The notes beneath the pieces were generated by a model. It searched no databases and was not told the origin of the DNA. It saw only the letters and a program-made list of their open reading frames with translations. Positions 1 to 9,380 of a stretch of DNA of 46,330 nt are shown here, piece after piece. This DNA is from Rhodospirillales bacterium. GTDB lineage: Bacteria > Pseudomonadota > Alphaproteobacteria > Rhodospirillales > UBA2165. The stretch spans positions 1 to 46,330 of the forward strand of contig JAOMCN010000012.1 of the NCBI GenBank assembly GCA_028345065.1. Reading direction: 5' to 3'. The position numbers and the translations under genes were made by a program. The stretch's first letter is position 1, and each line of letters starts with the position of its first letter.

Positions 1-51
1 CAAGAGAATGTTAAGCCAGAGAAACCACCACCTGTTCAATACCTGAATTAA
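1..51 (+). CDS. C-terminal tail of an upstream gene (partial)
   Basis: Frame 1 is open from the window edge to a TAA at 49-51 and encodes a short hydrophilic, proline-rich tail (ending PPPVQYLN). This looks like the carboxy end of a protein whose body lies outside the window. It is too short to identify, and the open frame could be chance. The next gene on the same strand starts 35 nt later. Confidence 0.35.
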   Translation, partial: QENVKPEKPPPVQYLN

Positions 52-86
52 GTGCGATTTTAAATTTATATTTTTTGGAGACACCT

Positions 87-536
87 ATGCAACTAACTTT
101 AAAATTCTTTCGTTTTTTGGTAGCCCCGATGATTATCATTATTGGATTAACCCTAAATTCCTACGCACAAGACAAGACAGCTTTGCAACAAGAACGAACC
201 GCAACCATGAAAATCCTGGCTCGCTCTATGGGGCAGTTAAAAAATGCATCTGATATCGCTGATATGAAGATACCAGCAATCGCGATAGCATCTGCCACCA
301 ATAAGCTCTTTAATATGTGGCCAGAAGGATCTGGCGGTGGAAACACGCGAGCAAAAGCCCAAATTTGGTCGGATAAAACTGACTTTAAGGCTAAATTAAT
401 GGACTTGAAGAAAGCAACTGATAAGCTTGTATCCTCAGTGGATGGAACCGACTTGGCATTGGCCAAATCTGCTTTTATTGGTGTCGGAAGAACGTGTGGC
501 ACATGTCATAAACTCTACCGCGGACCGAAGTTATAA
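87..536 (+). CDS. cytochrome c' / c556-type periplasmic monoheme cytochrome
   Basis: This is a small periplasmic c-type cytochrome of the c'/c556 four-helix-bundle family, an electron carrier or gas/redox-responsive haem protein. A TTG at 75 could extend the frame, but the ATG at 87 is preceded by GGAG at 77-80 and begins a clear signal peptide (MQLTLKFFRF, a hydrophobic run, then SYAQ), so I chose it. The mature part has the family's long helices, an IW.D...F segment in the middle and the single haem site CGTCH near the C-terminus, as in cytochromes c'. Its length (about 150 residues) is normal for the family. A diheme cytochrome gene follows closely, so the two may belong to one periplasmic electron-transfer chain. 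The redox partner cannot be read from the sequence. Confidence 0.88.
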   Translation: MQLTLKFFRFLVAPMIIIIGLTLNSYAQDKTALQQERTATMKILARSMGQLKNASDIADMKIPAIAIASATNKLFNMWPEGSGGGNTRAKAQIWSDKTDFKAKLMDLKKATDKLVSSVDGTDLALAKSAFIGVGRTCGTCHKLYRGPKL

Positions 537-609
537 GAAATTCAAATTAACGTATAAAGCATTGCACAGACGTCTAAATTTTTTCCAGCATAGTGCTATT
601 AAAAAAAGA

Positions 610-1515
610 TTGCGGGACACACTATGCCGCTCCGTTTATTTATTGAAAAGCTTATTGCTAGCATTGCTTTTCCTTACCTACCACAGCGACTACGCTTCCT
701 CTGGACAAAAAGAAAATATCTCACGTGGTCAATATTTGTTTAACGCTGCTGGGTGTGCTGGATGCCACACTGACGTCAAGAATAAAGGACGATTGTTAGC
801 AGGTGGAAGGGCGCTAGATACACCCTTTGGAAGGTATTTTGGCCCCAATATTACCCCCGATAAAACCTATGGTATAGGGAGATGGGGTAAGAAGGACTTC
901 ATTCGCGCACTTCGGAAAGGCGTTTCTCCAGAGGGCAGTCACTATTTTCCAGTGTTTCCTTATACATCCTTCACCAAGATGACCGATAGGGATATACTAG
1001 ACTTGCGAGCTTACATATTTTCACTCGAACCGATAGCAAAGCCAAATATACCCCACCAAATAAATTTTCCGTTCATGTTTCGCAAATTGATTCATATTTG
1101 GAAATTTTTATTTTTCGATGAAGGCACACTCAAACTCAAATCAGGTGAAACAGATGATTGGAACAGAGGCGCTTATCTAACGGAAGCCCTCCTTCACTGT
1201 GGAGAGTGTCATACACCAAGAAACTTTCTAGGCGCCGCAAATAGGAGCAAAACGATGGCTGGAACATCTGAGGGACCAAATGGAGATAGTGTGCCCAACA
1301 TAACACCTGACTTGAAAACCGGGATTGGTAATTGGTCGCAAAAGGAGGTTGTAGACGTCCTTAAAATCGGCATTTTGCCCGATGGAGATTTTGTGGGCGG
1401 CGCTATGACCGAAGTTACAGACAACACGGCAAATTTGACGGATTCAGATCTTCATGCCATCGCTAAGTATTTGTCATCCTTGCCAGCTATCAAAAATAAG
1501 GTGACAGTTAAATAG
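610..1515 (+). CDS. diheme cytochrome c, periplasmic
   Basis: Two haem-binding motifs, CAGCH (754-768) and CGECH (1198-1212), each sit in a cytochrome c domain with the NITPD..GIG.W pattern. That pattern is typical of cytochrome subunits of alcohol, gluconate or fructose dehydrogenases and of stand-alone diheme cytochromes. The protein probably passes electrons from a periplasmic dehydrogenase to the respiratory chain. The start is uncertain. The open frame extends back to 427, but that part overlaps the preceding cytochrome gene. A signal peptide (LLKSLLLALLFL...YASS) implies initiation at TTG 610 or TTG 643, neither with a good ribosome site. Classical membrane-bound dehydrogenase cytochromes carry three haems; this one has two. 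No dehydrogenase subunit lies in the window, so the partner is unknown. Confidence 0.85.
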   Translation: MRDTLCRSVYLLKSLLLALLFLTYHSDYASSGQKENISRGQYLFNAAGCAGCHTDVKNKGRLLAGGRALDTPFGRYFGPNITPDKTYGIGRWGKKDFIRALRKGVSPEGSHYFPVFPYTSFTKMTDRDILDLRAYIFSLEPIAKPNIPHQINFPFMFRKLIHIWKFLFFDEGTLKLKSGETDDWNRGAYLTEALLHCGECHTPRNFLGAANRSKTMAGTSEGPNGDSVPNITPDLKTGIGNWSQKEVVDVLKIGILPDGDFVGGAMTEVTDNTANLTDSDLHAIAKYLSSLPAIKNKVTVK

Positions 1516-1538
1516 AATCGCCGATAATTTAGTAAAAT

Positions 1539-2384
1539 ATGTTTGATGTAATCACAGGTTCGTTCTTTGCGCTTTTTGTACTGCCATTCTTTGGAACCAT
1601 CATTCTCGCAGGTATAATTGGTTTGGCGGGCCGGGGAGCCTCAAGGAAAGTTTTGATTTCGGCTTCTACTGGAATTGGATCAGCTTGGGTATGCGCGTTT
1701 GTTCTTGGAATTCCGAGCTTTCAAAATACCTTTGATAGTAATTCTATGCCCCATATTATTTTAGTTGGACTTCTTTTGGGAGCCTTAATTGACCATTTAT
1801 TGCCTGAATTAGGAAACAAATACAAAATTATCAGTTGGTCCTTGGATTTAATATTTGCAGCGGCAGTCATTGTTTGGGTCCGAGGAGAGGTTGATTTAGG
1901 CTCGATCCTTATTTTCCTCATATGGGGAAGCATTCAGTTCAGTGCTCATCGACTGGCAAAAGATGCTCGCATGCCTGCCATAATGGTAGTCGTCGCAGCT
2001 ATCGGGCTGGCTACTATTGCCTGGATTGGTGACATCCTGGCAGATAGAAATTTGGCTTTTGGTGTTAGTAGTACCGCATTGGGATTTTTGGTCTGGCTCT
2101 GGTTTAAACGGGATTTACCACTCGGCTTTAGTTTTTTTTGGAGTAGCTTTACAGCCCTTTTATTGATTGCACTCCGGGTTATTGAAGCTAACCCACTTAT
2201 GGCTGTACCAATTTTAGTATTGGGATTTATTTTTTTTACAGATTCAATTTTATCGCAGAAGAAACTTTTGCCTACTTTTTTTAAACAATTTGCGGCCCCT
2301 ATCATGGTTTGTGCACTTTCGATACTGCCAATAGTTTTGGCATCGGTATCGGCTTTAGTTGCAACAACTTTGATAAACTACTAA
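1539..2384 (+). CDS. polytopic membrane protein of unknown function
   Basis: I do not recognise a family. The 281-residue product is strongly hydrophobic, with about eight or nine predicted membrane-spanning segments along its length and short basic loops (for example around RGASRK and WFKRDLP). It starts 23 nt after the diheme cytochrome stop on the same strand, so co-transcription is likely and a role in the same membrane process is possible. No catalytic motif, haem-binding cysteine pair or transporter signature is visible. The hydrophobic, regular coding pattern and the position inside a tight gene run support a real gene. Confidence 0.7.
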   Translation: MFDVITGSFFALFVLPFFGTIILAGIIGLAGRGASRKVLISASTGIGSAWVCAFVLGIPSFQNTFDSNSMPHIILVGLLLGALIDHLLPELGNKYKIISWSLDLIFAAAVIVWVRGEVDLGSILIFLIWGSIQFSAHRLAKDARMPAIMVVVAAIGLATIAWIGDILADRNLAFGVSSTALGFLVWLWFKRDLPLGFSFFWSSFTALLLIALRVIEANPLMAVPILVLGFIFFTDSILSQKKLLPTFFKQFAAPIMVCALSILPIVLASVSALVATTLINY

Positions 2385-2484
2385 TGCATAAAAAACCATA
2401 GTTAGAACTCGTGCTGGAATTCCTGTATATATATATTTCTATATTTCAAATTAATTTTGGTTTTCTGCAATCGAAAGGCTGCCC

Positions 2485-3552
2485 GTGACCAAGTCTACTC
2501 TACTTGCGATTTTTGGAGGCTTTGTTGTTGCAATAGCAATTACTCTGAACTTTTACTTCGATGAAGTCGAAGAAAAGAAATTCGACGTTCAAAAGGGCTC
2601 TCCACCAATTAAAACCCCACCATCCGCATCTAGCAAAATCCCACCCTACAAAGCAGACCTACCTAAAAAAGGGGTCACACTTAACGCCGAGGCATCTCCT
2701 CAACGGAAAGTGAATAAACCCAGCTTCGATGTTGTTCGTGTAAATCCAGATGGTGATACCGTAATAGCAGGTAGAGCGGCACCAGAAGCCAAAGTAGAAA
2801 TATTCGATGGGGAAAAACAAATTGGGGAAGTATTGGCCGATAAACGTGGAGAATGGGTATTCTTGCCCTCTTCGCCGCTACCACCTGGTAACAGAAAACT
2901 TTCTCTTATGATGACTGACGAGAACGACGAAAAAATCGATTCGGAAAATGCCCTGGTGTTATTGGTCCCGGAAAAGGGTAAAGATATTGCTGGACGCCCG
3001 AGCCAAGCTTCAACACAACCACTTGCCCTAAAAGTTCCGATTGGTGATGAAGGCTCAATAGAAGTACTGCAAAAGGCCACACCGGTAACAAACGGTGAAT
3101 TCGCTACCAAATTTGCAGTAGACGCTATTGATTATAATGAACGTGGCAAATTAAACATCGTTGGAAAAGCCCCAAAGAAAGCTCTTATCCAATTATACTT
3201 GAATGAAAAGTTTATGGGAAGAACTTCCGCGGATGATATTGGTATTTGGGGCCTATCTCCGGCAGGATCAATTAAGGCGGGGATTTATACTTTGAGAGCA
3301 GACCATATTCAAATAGACGGTAAGGTGCTTGCGCGGAGAGAGGTTGTTTTTGCACGCTCCGTGCCTCTTACCGGAGTAAAACCAGGAAGCTTGGTCGTTG
3401 TCGAGTCGGGAAACAGCCTCTGGCGTATTGCTCGAAGAACTTACGGCAGTGGGTTTCGCTACACTGTAATTTATGACGCAAACAAGGAACAGATAAAAAA
3501 TGCTGATCTGATCTTTCCTGGACAAGTGTTTGCATTGCCGTCTACCAGATGA
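2485..3552 (+). CDS. membrane-anchored LysM-domain protein
   Basis: The product has a single N-terminal membrane anchor (about residues 5-25), then a charged, proline-rich linker. Two regions resembling bacterial Ig-like/carbohydrate-binding repeats follow (about residues 80-150 and 210-280, with patterns such as VNPDGDTVIAGRA and IVGKAPKKALIQLYL). The C-terminus is a LysM domain (about residues 300-352: VESGNSLWRIARRTYGSG...YDANKEQIKNADLIFPGQVFALP). LysM binds peptidoglycan N-acetylglucosamine, so the protein probably links the inner membrane to the cell wall. The start is GTG 2485 with GAAAGG about 7 nt upstream. Proteins of this architecture are common in alphaproteobacteria, usually without a known function. 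It ends in TGA, and about 180 nt separate it from psd. Confidence 0.85.
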   Translation: MTKSTLLAIFGGFVVAIAITLNFYFDEVEEKKFDVQKGSPPIKTPPSASSKIPPYKADLPKKGVTLNAEASPQRKVNKPSFDVVRVNPDGDTVIAGRAAPEAKVEIFDGEKQIGEVLADKRGEWVFLPSSPLPPGNRKLSLMMTDENDEKIDSENALVLLVPEKGKDIAGRPSQASTQPLALKVPIGDEGSIEVLQKATPVTNGEFATKFAVDAIDYNERGKLNIVGKAPKKALIQLYLNEKFMGRTSADDIGIWGLSPAGSIKAGIYTLRADHIQIDGKVLARREVVFARSVPLTGVKPGSLVVVESGNSLWRIARRTYGSGFRYTVIYDANKEQIKNADLIFPGQVFALPSTR

Positions 3553-3730
3553 TCACTGTGTCAAATTGTCTCTACAACTTGCAATAAGATAGTAAGATCT
3601 TATAAATCATCAAGTAATTTACATCCTGATTAATGTCTTAAGTTACATACTTCTGATCAACCATCGCGGAATGTTAATAGTTGATTGCTAGCAGAAATTC
3701 CCACCCATCCCATGAAGGTAGGATTTAAAA

Positions 3731-4417
3731 ATGTTAAAGACGGTTTTCGTCCCTATTAACAAGGCTGGTTGGCCGTTTATATTTCTTTTTACAGTTATCA
3801 CGGTTGCCCTGGCATTCCTTTGGAAACCACTATGTTGGGTTGGTTTAATTTTGACCATTTGGTGTATTTACTTTTTTCGTGACCCACCGAGGGTCACCCC
3901 GACCAAGGATCATTTAGTTGTAAGTCCGGCAGACGGGTCCGTGCTAAAGATCGTAAAAACCGTGCCACCAAAAGAAATAGAACTTGGGAATAATCCGCTT
4001 AACTGCATTTCTATTTTTATGAACGTATTCGACGTCCACGTGAACAGAATTCCTGTTTCTGGAAAGATCACCCGGGTGGCCTATAATCCTGGTAAGTTTG
4101 TAAATGCTTCCCTTGATAAGGCCAGTGAATATAATGAGCGCCAATGTATACGAATTGCGACAAATGAAGGCCTCGAAATTGGCGTAATACAAATAGCTGG
4201 CTTGATTGCACGTCGCATCAAGTGTGAGGTATCAATAAACGAAATGGTAAATACTGGGGAACGTTATGGGCTCATCCGCTTCGGTAGCCGTGTGGACGTG
4301 TATTTACCCGATGAAACTAATGTACTGGTCGCCGTTGGCCAAATAATGGTTGCCGGAGAAACCGTAATTGCGGATTTGGGTTCTCAGGAAAAACAAAGGT
4401 TTGGTGTAGTAATATAA
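3731..4417 (+). CDS. psd: phosphatidylserine decarboxylase proenzyme
   Basis: Converts phosphatidylserine to phosphatidylethanolamine at the inner membrane. Two hydrophobic helices occupy residues 13-48. They are followed by the family motifs SPADGSV (65-71), NVFDVHVNRIP (98-108) and YNPGKF. The self-cleavage site is Gly185-Ser186 in RFGSRVDVYLP; Ser186 would become the pyruvoyl group. Its length of 228 residues matches the short alphaproteobacterial psd form rather than the longer E. coli form. An AGG at 3720-3722 lies 8 nt before the ATG. The next gene, pssA, starts at the base after the stop, so the two steps of PE synthesis are co-expressed. Confidence 0.96.
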   Translation: MLKTVFVPINKAGWPFIFLFTVITVALAFLWKPLCWVGLILTIWCIYFFRDPPRVTPTKDHLVVSPADGSVLKIVKTVPPKEIELGNNPLNCISIFMNVFDVHVNRIPVSGKITRVAYNPGKFVNASLDKASEYNERQCIRIATNEGLEIGVIQIAGLIARRIKCEVSINEMVNTGERYGLIRFGSRVDVYLPDETNVLVAVGQIMVAGETVIADLGSQEKQRFGVVI

Positions 4418-5200
4418 ATGTTTAGACCCAAGCGTGAACGAATCAAAAGCCAATCCTTCAACAGGATGATTCCTAATATATTGACCATGCTGGCGTTGTG
4501 CGCGGGTCTCACGGCGCTGAAATTTGGTCTTGAGGAGAAATGGGAAGCAGCTGTCATTTCTATCGTTGTTGCCGCGGTTTTGGATGCGCTTGACGGCCGA
4601 GTTGCAAGGCTCCTTCGCGGTACGAGTAAATTCGGTGCCGAATTGGATAGCCTCTCAGATTTTATTGCTTTCGGTGTAGCACCGGCACTACTTCTTTTCC
4701 TCTGGACAATGAAAGATGCTGGGCCAATCGGATGGGTGCCCGTGCTTTTATTCAGTGTTTGTTGTGCCCTTCGGCTTGCAAGATTCAACACCAATATGGA
4801 TGGGCCGGAGCCACCATCTTGGGCTAGAAATTATTTTATCGGTGTTCCTGCGCCTGCTGGAGGTGGATTAGTCCTTTTACCATTAATAATCTCATTTCAG
4901 CTAGAAACTGATATCGTTCGCATGCCAGCCTTAGTTGGAGTGATCATTATAGTTGTGTCATGCCTCCTTATCAGTCGTCTGCCGACATACTCATTTAAAA
5001 AATTTAAGGTGCCCCATCGTTACATCTTATTGACGATGCTATCCATAGGTATCCTAGCAGCCCTAACAGTCAGTACTCCTTGGCTAACCCTCACTATAAT
5101 GATTATCCTCTACATTGTTACACTTCTATTCAGCCCGTACTCATTCAAAAAATTAGAGCGGGAAGCTGCTGCCAAGGTATCTGCACATGAAAATACCTAA
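4418..5200 (+). CDS. pssA: CDP-diacylglycerol--serine O-phosphatidyltransferase
   Basis: Makes phosphatidylserine from CDP-diacylglycerol and serine, the substrate of the adjacent Psd. The CDP-alcohol phosphotransferase motif is complete: Asp56-x2-Asp59-Gly60-x2-Ala63-Arg64-x8-Gly73-x3-Asp77-x3-Asp81. It is set among about seven or eight transmembrane segments, as in the membrane-bound pssA type of alphaproteobacteria and Bacillus. The basic N-terminus (MFRPKRERIK) is cytoplasmic. The gene begins directly after the psd stop codon, with no spacer, which implies translational coupling. It converges on the minus-strand amidohydrolase with only a 32-nt gap. Confidence 0.96.
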   Translation: MFRPKRERIKSQSFNRMIPNILTMLALCAGLTALKFGLEEKWEAAVISIVVAAVLDALDGRVARLLRGTSKFGAELDSLSDFIAFGVAPALLLFLWTMKDAGPIGWVPVLLFSVCCALRLARFNTNMDGPEPPSWARNYFIGVPAPAGGGLVLLPLIISFQLETDIVRMPALVGVIIIVVSCLLISRLPTYSFKKFKVPHRYILLTMLSIGILAALTVSTPWLTLTIMIILYIVTLLFSPYSFKKLEREAAAKVSAHENT

Positions 5201-5232
5201 CTCTTTTAGCCAGTAACAACTTTAAACCCTAG

Positions 5233-6312
5233 CTATTTCAAATTTAGTAACTCTATAGCATTACCACCTTTTACCTTTGTAAAGTCCTCTTTACTGAGAT
5301 TGGTTACCTTATTTAACAAACCAATGGGATCAGTTTCGCCCATATCGTAAGGATAATCGGTTCCAAGCAAAATATGGTCTGCACCATATTTTTTTATCAA
5401 AAATTCGAGTTGGTCTGGCTCAAATACAATACTATCAAAATAAAATTGCTTTAAATAATGTGTTGGGGGGTTGGGCAATCCTTCGCGTACATCTTCTCGG
5501 GCGTGATAGGCATGGTCCATACGGCCAGCGTAAGACGGCAAATATCCGCCTCCATGAGAGACACATATTTTCAGACCCGGATGACGCTCCATCACACCAT
5601 CAAAAATCAAATAGCTTATGGCTATCGACGCTTCAATCGGATGACCAATTAAGTTAAGAAAATAATGCTCACCCAAACGGTCTGGATGGGTAAAACCAGC
5701 TGTATGTATAAAAACTAGTACATCCAATTCTTCAACTGTTGCCCAGAACGGCTCAAGCCGTTCCGATGACAATTCTTCTCCCATCACATGGCTGTTAATC
5801 TCTACTCCCTTATAACCTAGCTCATTTATACAGCGCTTCAGTTCGGTAATAGCCATCTCAGTATTTTGGAGTGGAATGGTTCCCAGACCAACAAACCTGT
5901 CGGGATGAAGAGCTATATCCTCTGCCATCTCATTGTTAATAAGCTTGCATACTTCTCTTCCTGCCTCTGGCTCAGCCCAATAGTAATATTGATAGGGCGA
6001 CACCGATACAGCCTGAAGATCGACACCCATATTGTCCATATCCTCTAAACGCTTTTCGATCGACTGCATTTTAGGCTTGATAAACTCCAGCTGTTTACGG
6101 TTGACTTCCTTAGTCAATTCACTACCTAAGGAAAGAGCCGAAAAACCCGCCCTTTGGGCTTCCTCCTGCATCAAATCGCCTGCGGGATAGGATTGACGGT
6201 GACAGTGTATATCAACTGTAATGGTTTTAGTTTCGTTTGAAACGGTCTGGCTACCGCCGTGCTCAGCTGCACACACCTTTTGGGGTCCTCGATGACTACA
6301 ATTAAATAACAT
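5233..6312 (-). CDS. amidohydrolase family protein (ACMSD-like)
   Basis: A TIM-barrel metal-dependent hydrolase or decarboxylase of the amidohydrolase-2 group, which includes 2-amino-3-carboxymuconate-6-semialdehyde decarboxylase. The visible metal and active-site motifs are VDIHCH near the N-terminus, FIHTAG in the middle, CVSHGGGYLP, and LLGTDYPYD near the C-terminus. The ATG at 6312 has GGAG about 12 nt upstream; the first 30 residues before VDIHCH are longer than usual, so a later start is possible. The substrate is unknown. Relatives often act in aromatic-compound or tryptophan catabolism, but neighbouring genes give no support for that. It is a single gene between pssA and tRNA-Gln. Confidence 0.85.
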   Translation of the reverse strand: MLFNCSHRGPQKVCAAEHGGSQTVSNETKTITVDIHCHRQSYPAGDLMQEEAQRAGFSALSLGSELTKEVNRKQLEFIKPKMQSIEKRLEDMDNMGVDLQAVSVSPYQYYYWAEPEAGREVCKLINNEMAEDIALHPDRFVGLGTIPLQNTEMAITELKRCINELGYKGVEINSHVMGEELSSERLEPFWATVEELDVLVFIHTAGFTHPDRLGEHYFLNLIGHPIEASIAISYLIFDGVMERHPGLKICVSHGGGYLPSYAGRMDHAYHAREDVREGLPNPPTHYLKQFYFDSIVFEPDQLEFLIKKYGADHILLGTDYPYDMGETDPIGLLNKVTNLSKEDFTKVKGGNAIELLNLK

Positions 6313-6522
6313 GACCTAAACAGCTCCTCGTTAAATTATCAAATTCGGAATCAAACTACAGAATTACTAAAGCTCGTCCCGCAATTACTCTATTTTCGAT
6401 ACAATTATTTTTAATTTAGTTAAATATCATGTGTTTGTTACTTTTATAAATCACCAAATCACTACTCTCCAATATAAAATGATACCAACTAGAGACATAT
6501 GAATTGAGATTTTAAAATTCAC

Positions 6523-6596
6523 TGGCTGGGGGACCCGGATTTGAACCGGGAATGCGCGGGTCAGAGCCGCGAGTTTTACCGTTAAACTATCCCCCA
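6523..6596 (-). tRNA. tRNA-Gln (anticodon CTG)
   Basis: The minus strand folds as a full cloverleaf. A 7-bp acceptor stem (TGGGGGA/TCCCCCA), a D arm GTTT...AAAC, a 5-bp anticodon stem CGCGG/CCGCG with loop CTCTGAC (anticodon CTG, complement at 6562-6564), a four-base variable loop and a CCCGG-TTCAAAT-CCGGG T arm are all present. The discriminator is G and CCA is genome-encoded (complement at 6523-6525). The weak-looking D arm and U1-A72 start of the acceptor are normal for tRNA-Gln. Confidence 0.96.
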
Positions 6597-7030
6597 ACAA
6601 TGCGTGTGGCGCTCATTATGCGTATCTTATCTTAGGACTTATACCGAAGTTCCAATCAAGATTTTTACCTCATGTAGTACTAACACCCCAAAATTGTCGA
6701 GAAAAATTTGGTTTTTATGATGTGATATTCGTTTTCAATTAATTGGAATACAAGATCCCCAGGAGTTACAATATTTTTATAGGTGTTCAGTTAATAGCCT
6801 TTCACGATATCATGACGAAACATCCTAAAACATGTGTTTTCATCGGAAGCGTATATTTTAATTTGTGAAGGTATGGTAAAAAATTAGTGGTCTAATTTAT
6901 ATCTGACTATTTCATACCAATTTGTTCGTAATAACTTTTTCTAAATAACCAAATTAATTGCCATCTGATGCTTACGAGAAGGTATGTTATTAAATCTCAA
7001 TCTTGCCAATCTATAAAGGCCATATCCAAA
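6597..7030. other. A+T-rich intergenic region
   Basis: This stretch lies between the tRNA-Gln 5' end and rlmE. It is visibly A+T-rich, with no convincing ORF, RNA gene or strong terminator. It must hold the tRNA promoter (minus strand) and the rlmE promoter (plus strand), but I cannot pinpoint -35/-10 boxes with confidence. If rlmE starts at ATG 6968, the region ends there. Confidence 0.5.
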
Positions 7031-7768
7031 GTGTCAAAGAAGCGACCAACAGGTAATCACCGTTCAACTAAAAAAGGCCGGGAAAATATCCGTAATTTAA
7101 ATACACGTGTCAAAACGGCAAAAGGTCGAAAGATCTCTTCCACAAGGTGGCTGAACCGACAGCTTAATGACCCTTACGTCGACGCTGCAAAACGCGATGG
7201 TTATCGGTCAAGAGCAGCTTACAAACTATTACAGTTGAACGAAAGGTTTCGGATTTTGAAACCGGGCATGAAGGTTGTCGATCTTGGAGCAGCGCCAGGA
7301 GGGTGGAGCCAAATAGTTTCGAGGGAAATTAGATCTGATCAAATTGGCTCTTCAGCAAAATTAATTGCGGTTGACGTTATAGAAATGGATCCTCTTCCCG
7401 GCACTAAATTCGTTCTTCAAGACTTTATGTCAAATGGAGCAACATTAACTATTAAAGAAGCCCTGGAAGGAAAAGCAGACGCTATATTAAGCGATATCGC
7501 TCCACCGCTAACTGGACATCGCCAGACAGATCATCTGAGGATAATTGCTGCAGCAGAAGCGGCCTATAAATTCTCAAGAGAGCTTTTGCATAACGGTGGA
7601 TGTTTTGTAGCAAAGGTTTTCCAGGGCGGCACTGAAAACGCGTTACTGAACGAATTAAAAAAGAATTTTGAATCTATAAAACATGCCAAACCCGCTGCGA
7701 GCCGGACCGAATCGTCTGAAGTTTACGTTGTAGCACAAGGCTACTACGGAGTGGCCGGTAACCATTAA
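7031..7768 (+). CDS. rlmE: 23S rRNA (uridine(2552)-2'-O)-methyltransferase
   Basis: RlmE (FtsJ/RrmJ) uses SAM to methylate the 2'-hydroxyl of U2552 in the ribosomal A loop, a late step in 50S assembly. Family signatures are RWLNRQLNDPYVDAAKRDGYRSRAAYKL, the SAM motif VVDLGAAPGGWSQ, SDIAPPLTGHRQTDH and FVAKVFQGG, which carry the Lys-Asp-Lys-Glu catalytic set. The frame is open back to an ATG at 6968. However, GTG 7031 has AAAGG about 11 nt upstream and gives the MSKKRP-type basic start usual for alphaproteobacteria, so I prefer it. A basic 40-residue N-terminal extension probably helps bind RNA. guaB follows about 110 nt downstream. Confidence 0.94.
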   Translation: MSKKRPTGNHRSTKKGRENIRNLNTRVKTAKGRKISSTRWLNRQLNDPYVDAAKRDGYRSRAAYKLLQLNERFRILKPGMKVVDLGAAPGGWSQIVSREIRSDQIGSSAKLIAVDVIEMDPLPGTKFVLQDFMSNGATLTIKEALEGKADAILSDIAPPLTGHRQTDHLRIIAAAEAAYKFSRELLHNGGCFVAKVFQGGTENALLNELKKNFESIKHAKPAASRTESSEVYVVAQGYYGVAGNH

Positions 7769-9358
<1,590 letters not shown>

Positions 9359-9380
9359 AAAATTCCGGGACTGCTTTCTG

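Noticed and set aside
185-187. psd active site FGSR instead of LGST as unusual (residues 184-187 of Psd)
   Set aside because: The essential Gly-Ser cleavage pair is intact and short alphaproteobacterial Psd proteins commonly have this form.
161-502. Minus-strand ORF opposite the cytochrome c' gene
   Set aside because: It mirrors the cytochrome coding strand and has no recognisable features of its own; the same holds for most antisense frames across the window.
3584-3606. ATAAGAT...ATCTTAT palindrome after the LysM gene as a terminator
   Set aside because: The stem is A+T-only apart from two G-C pairs and no T tract follows, so it is too weak to call.
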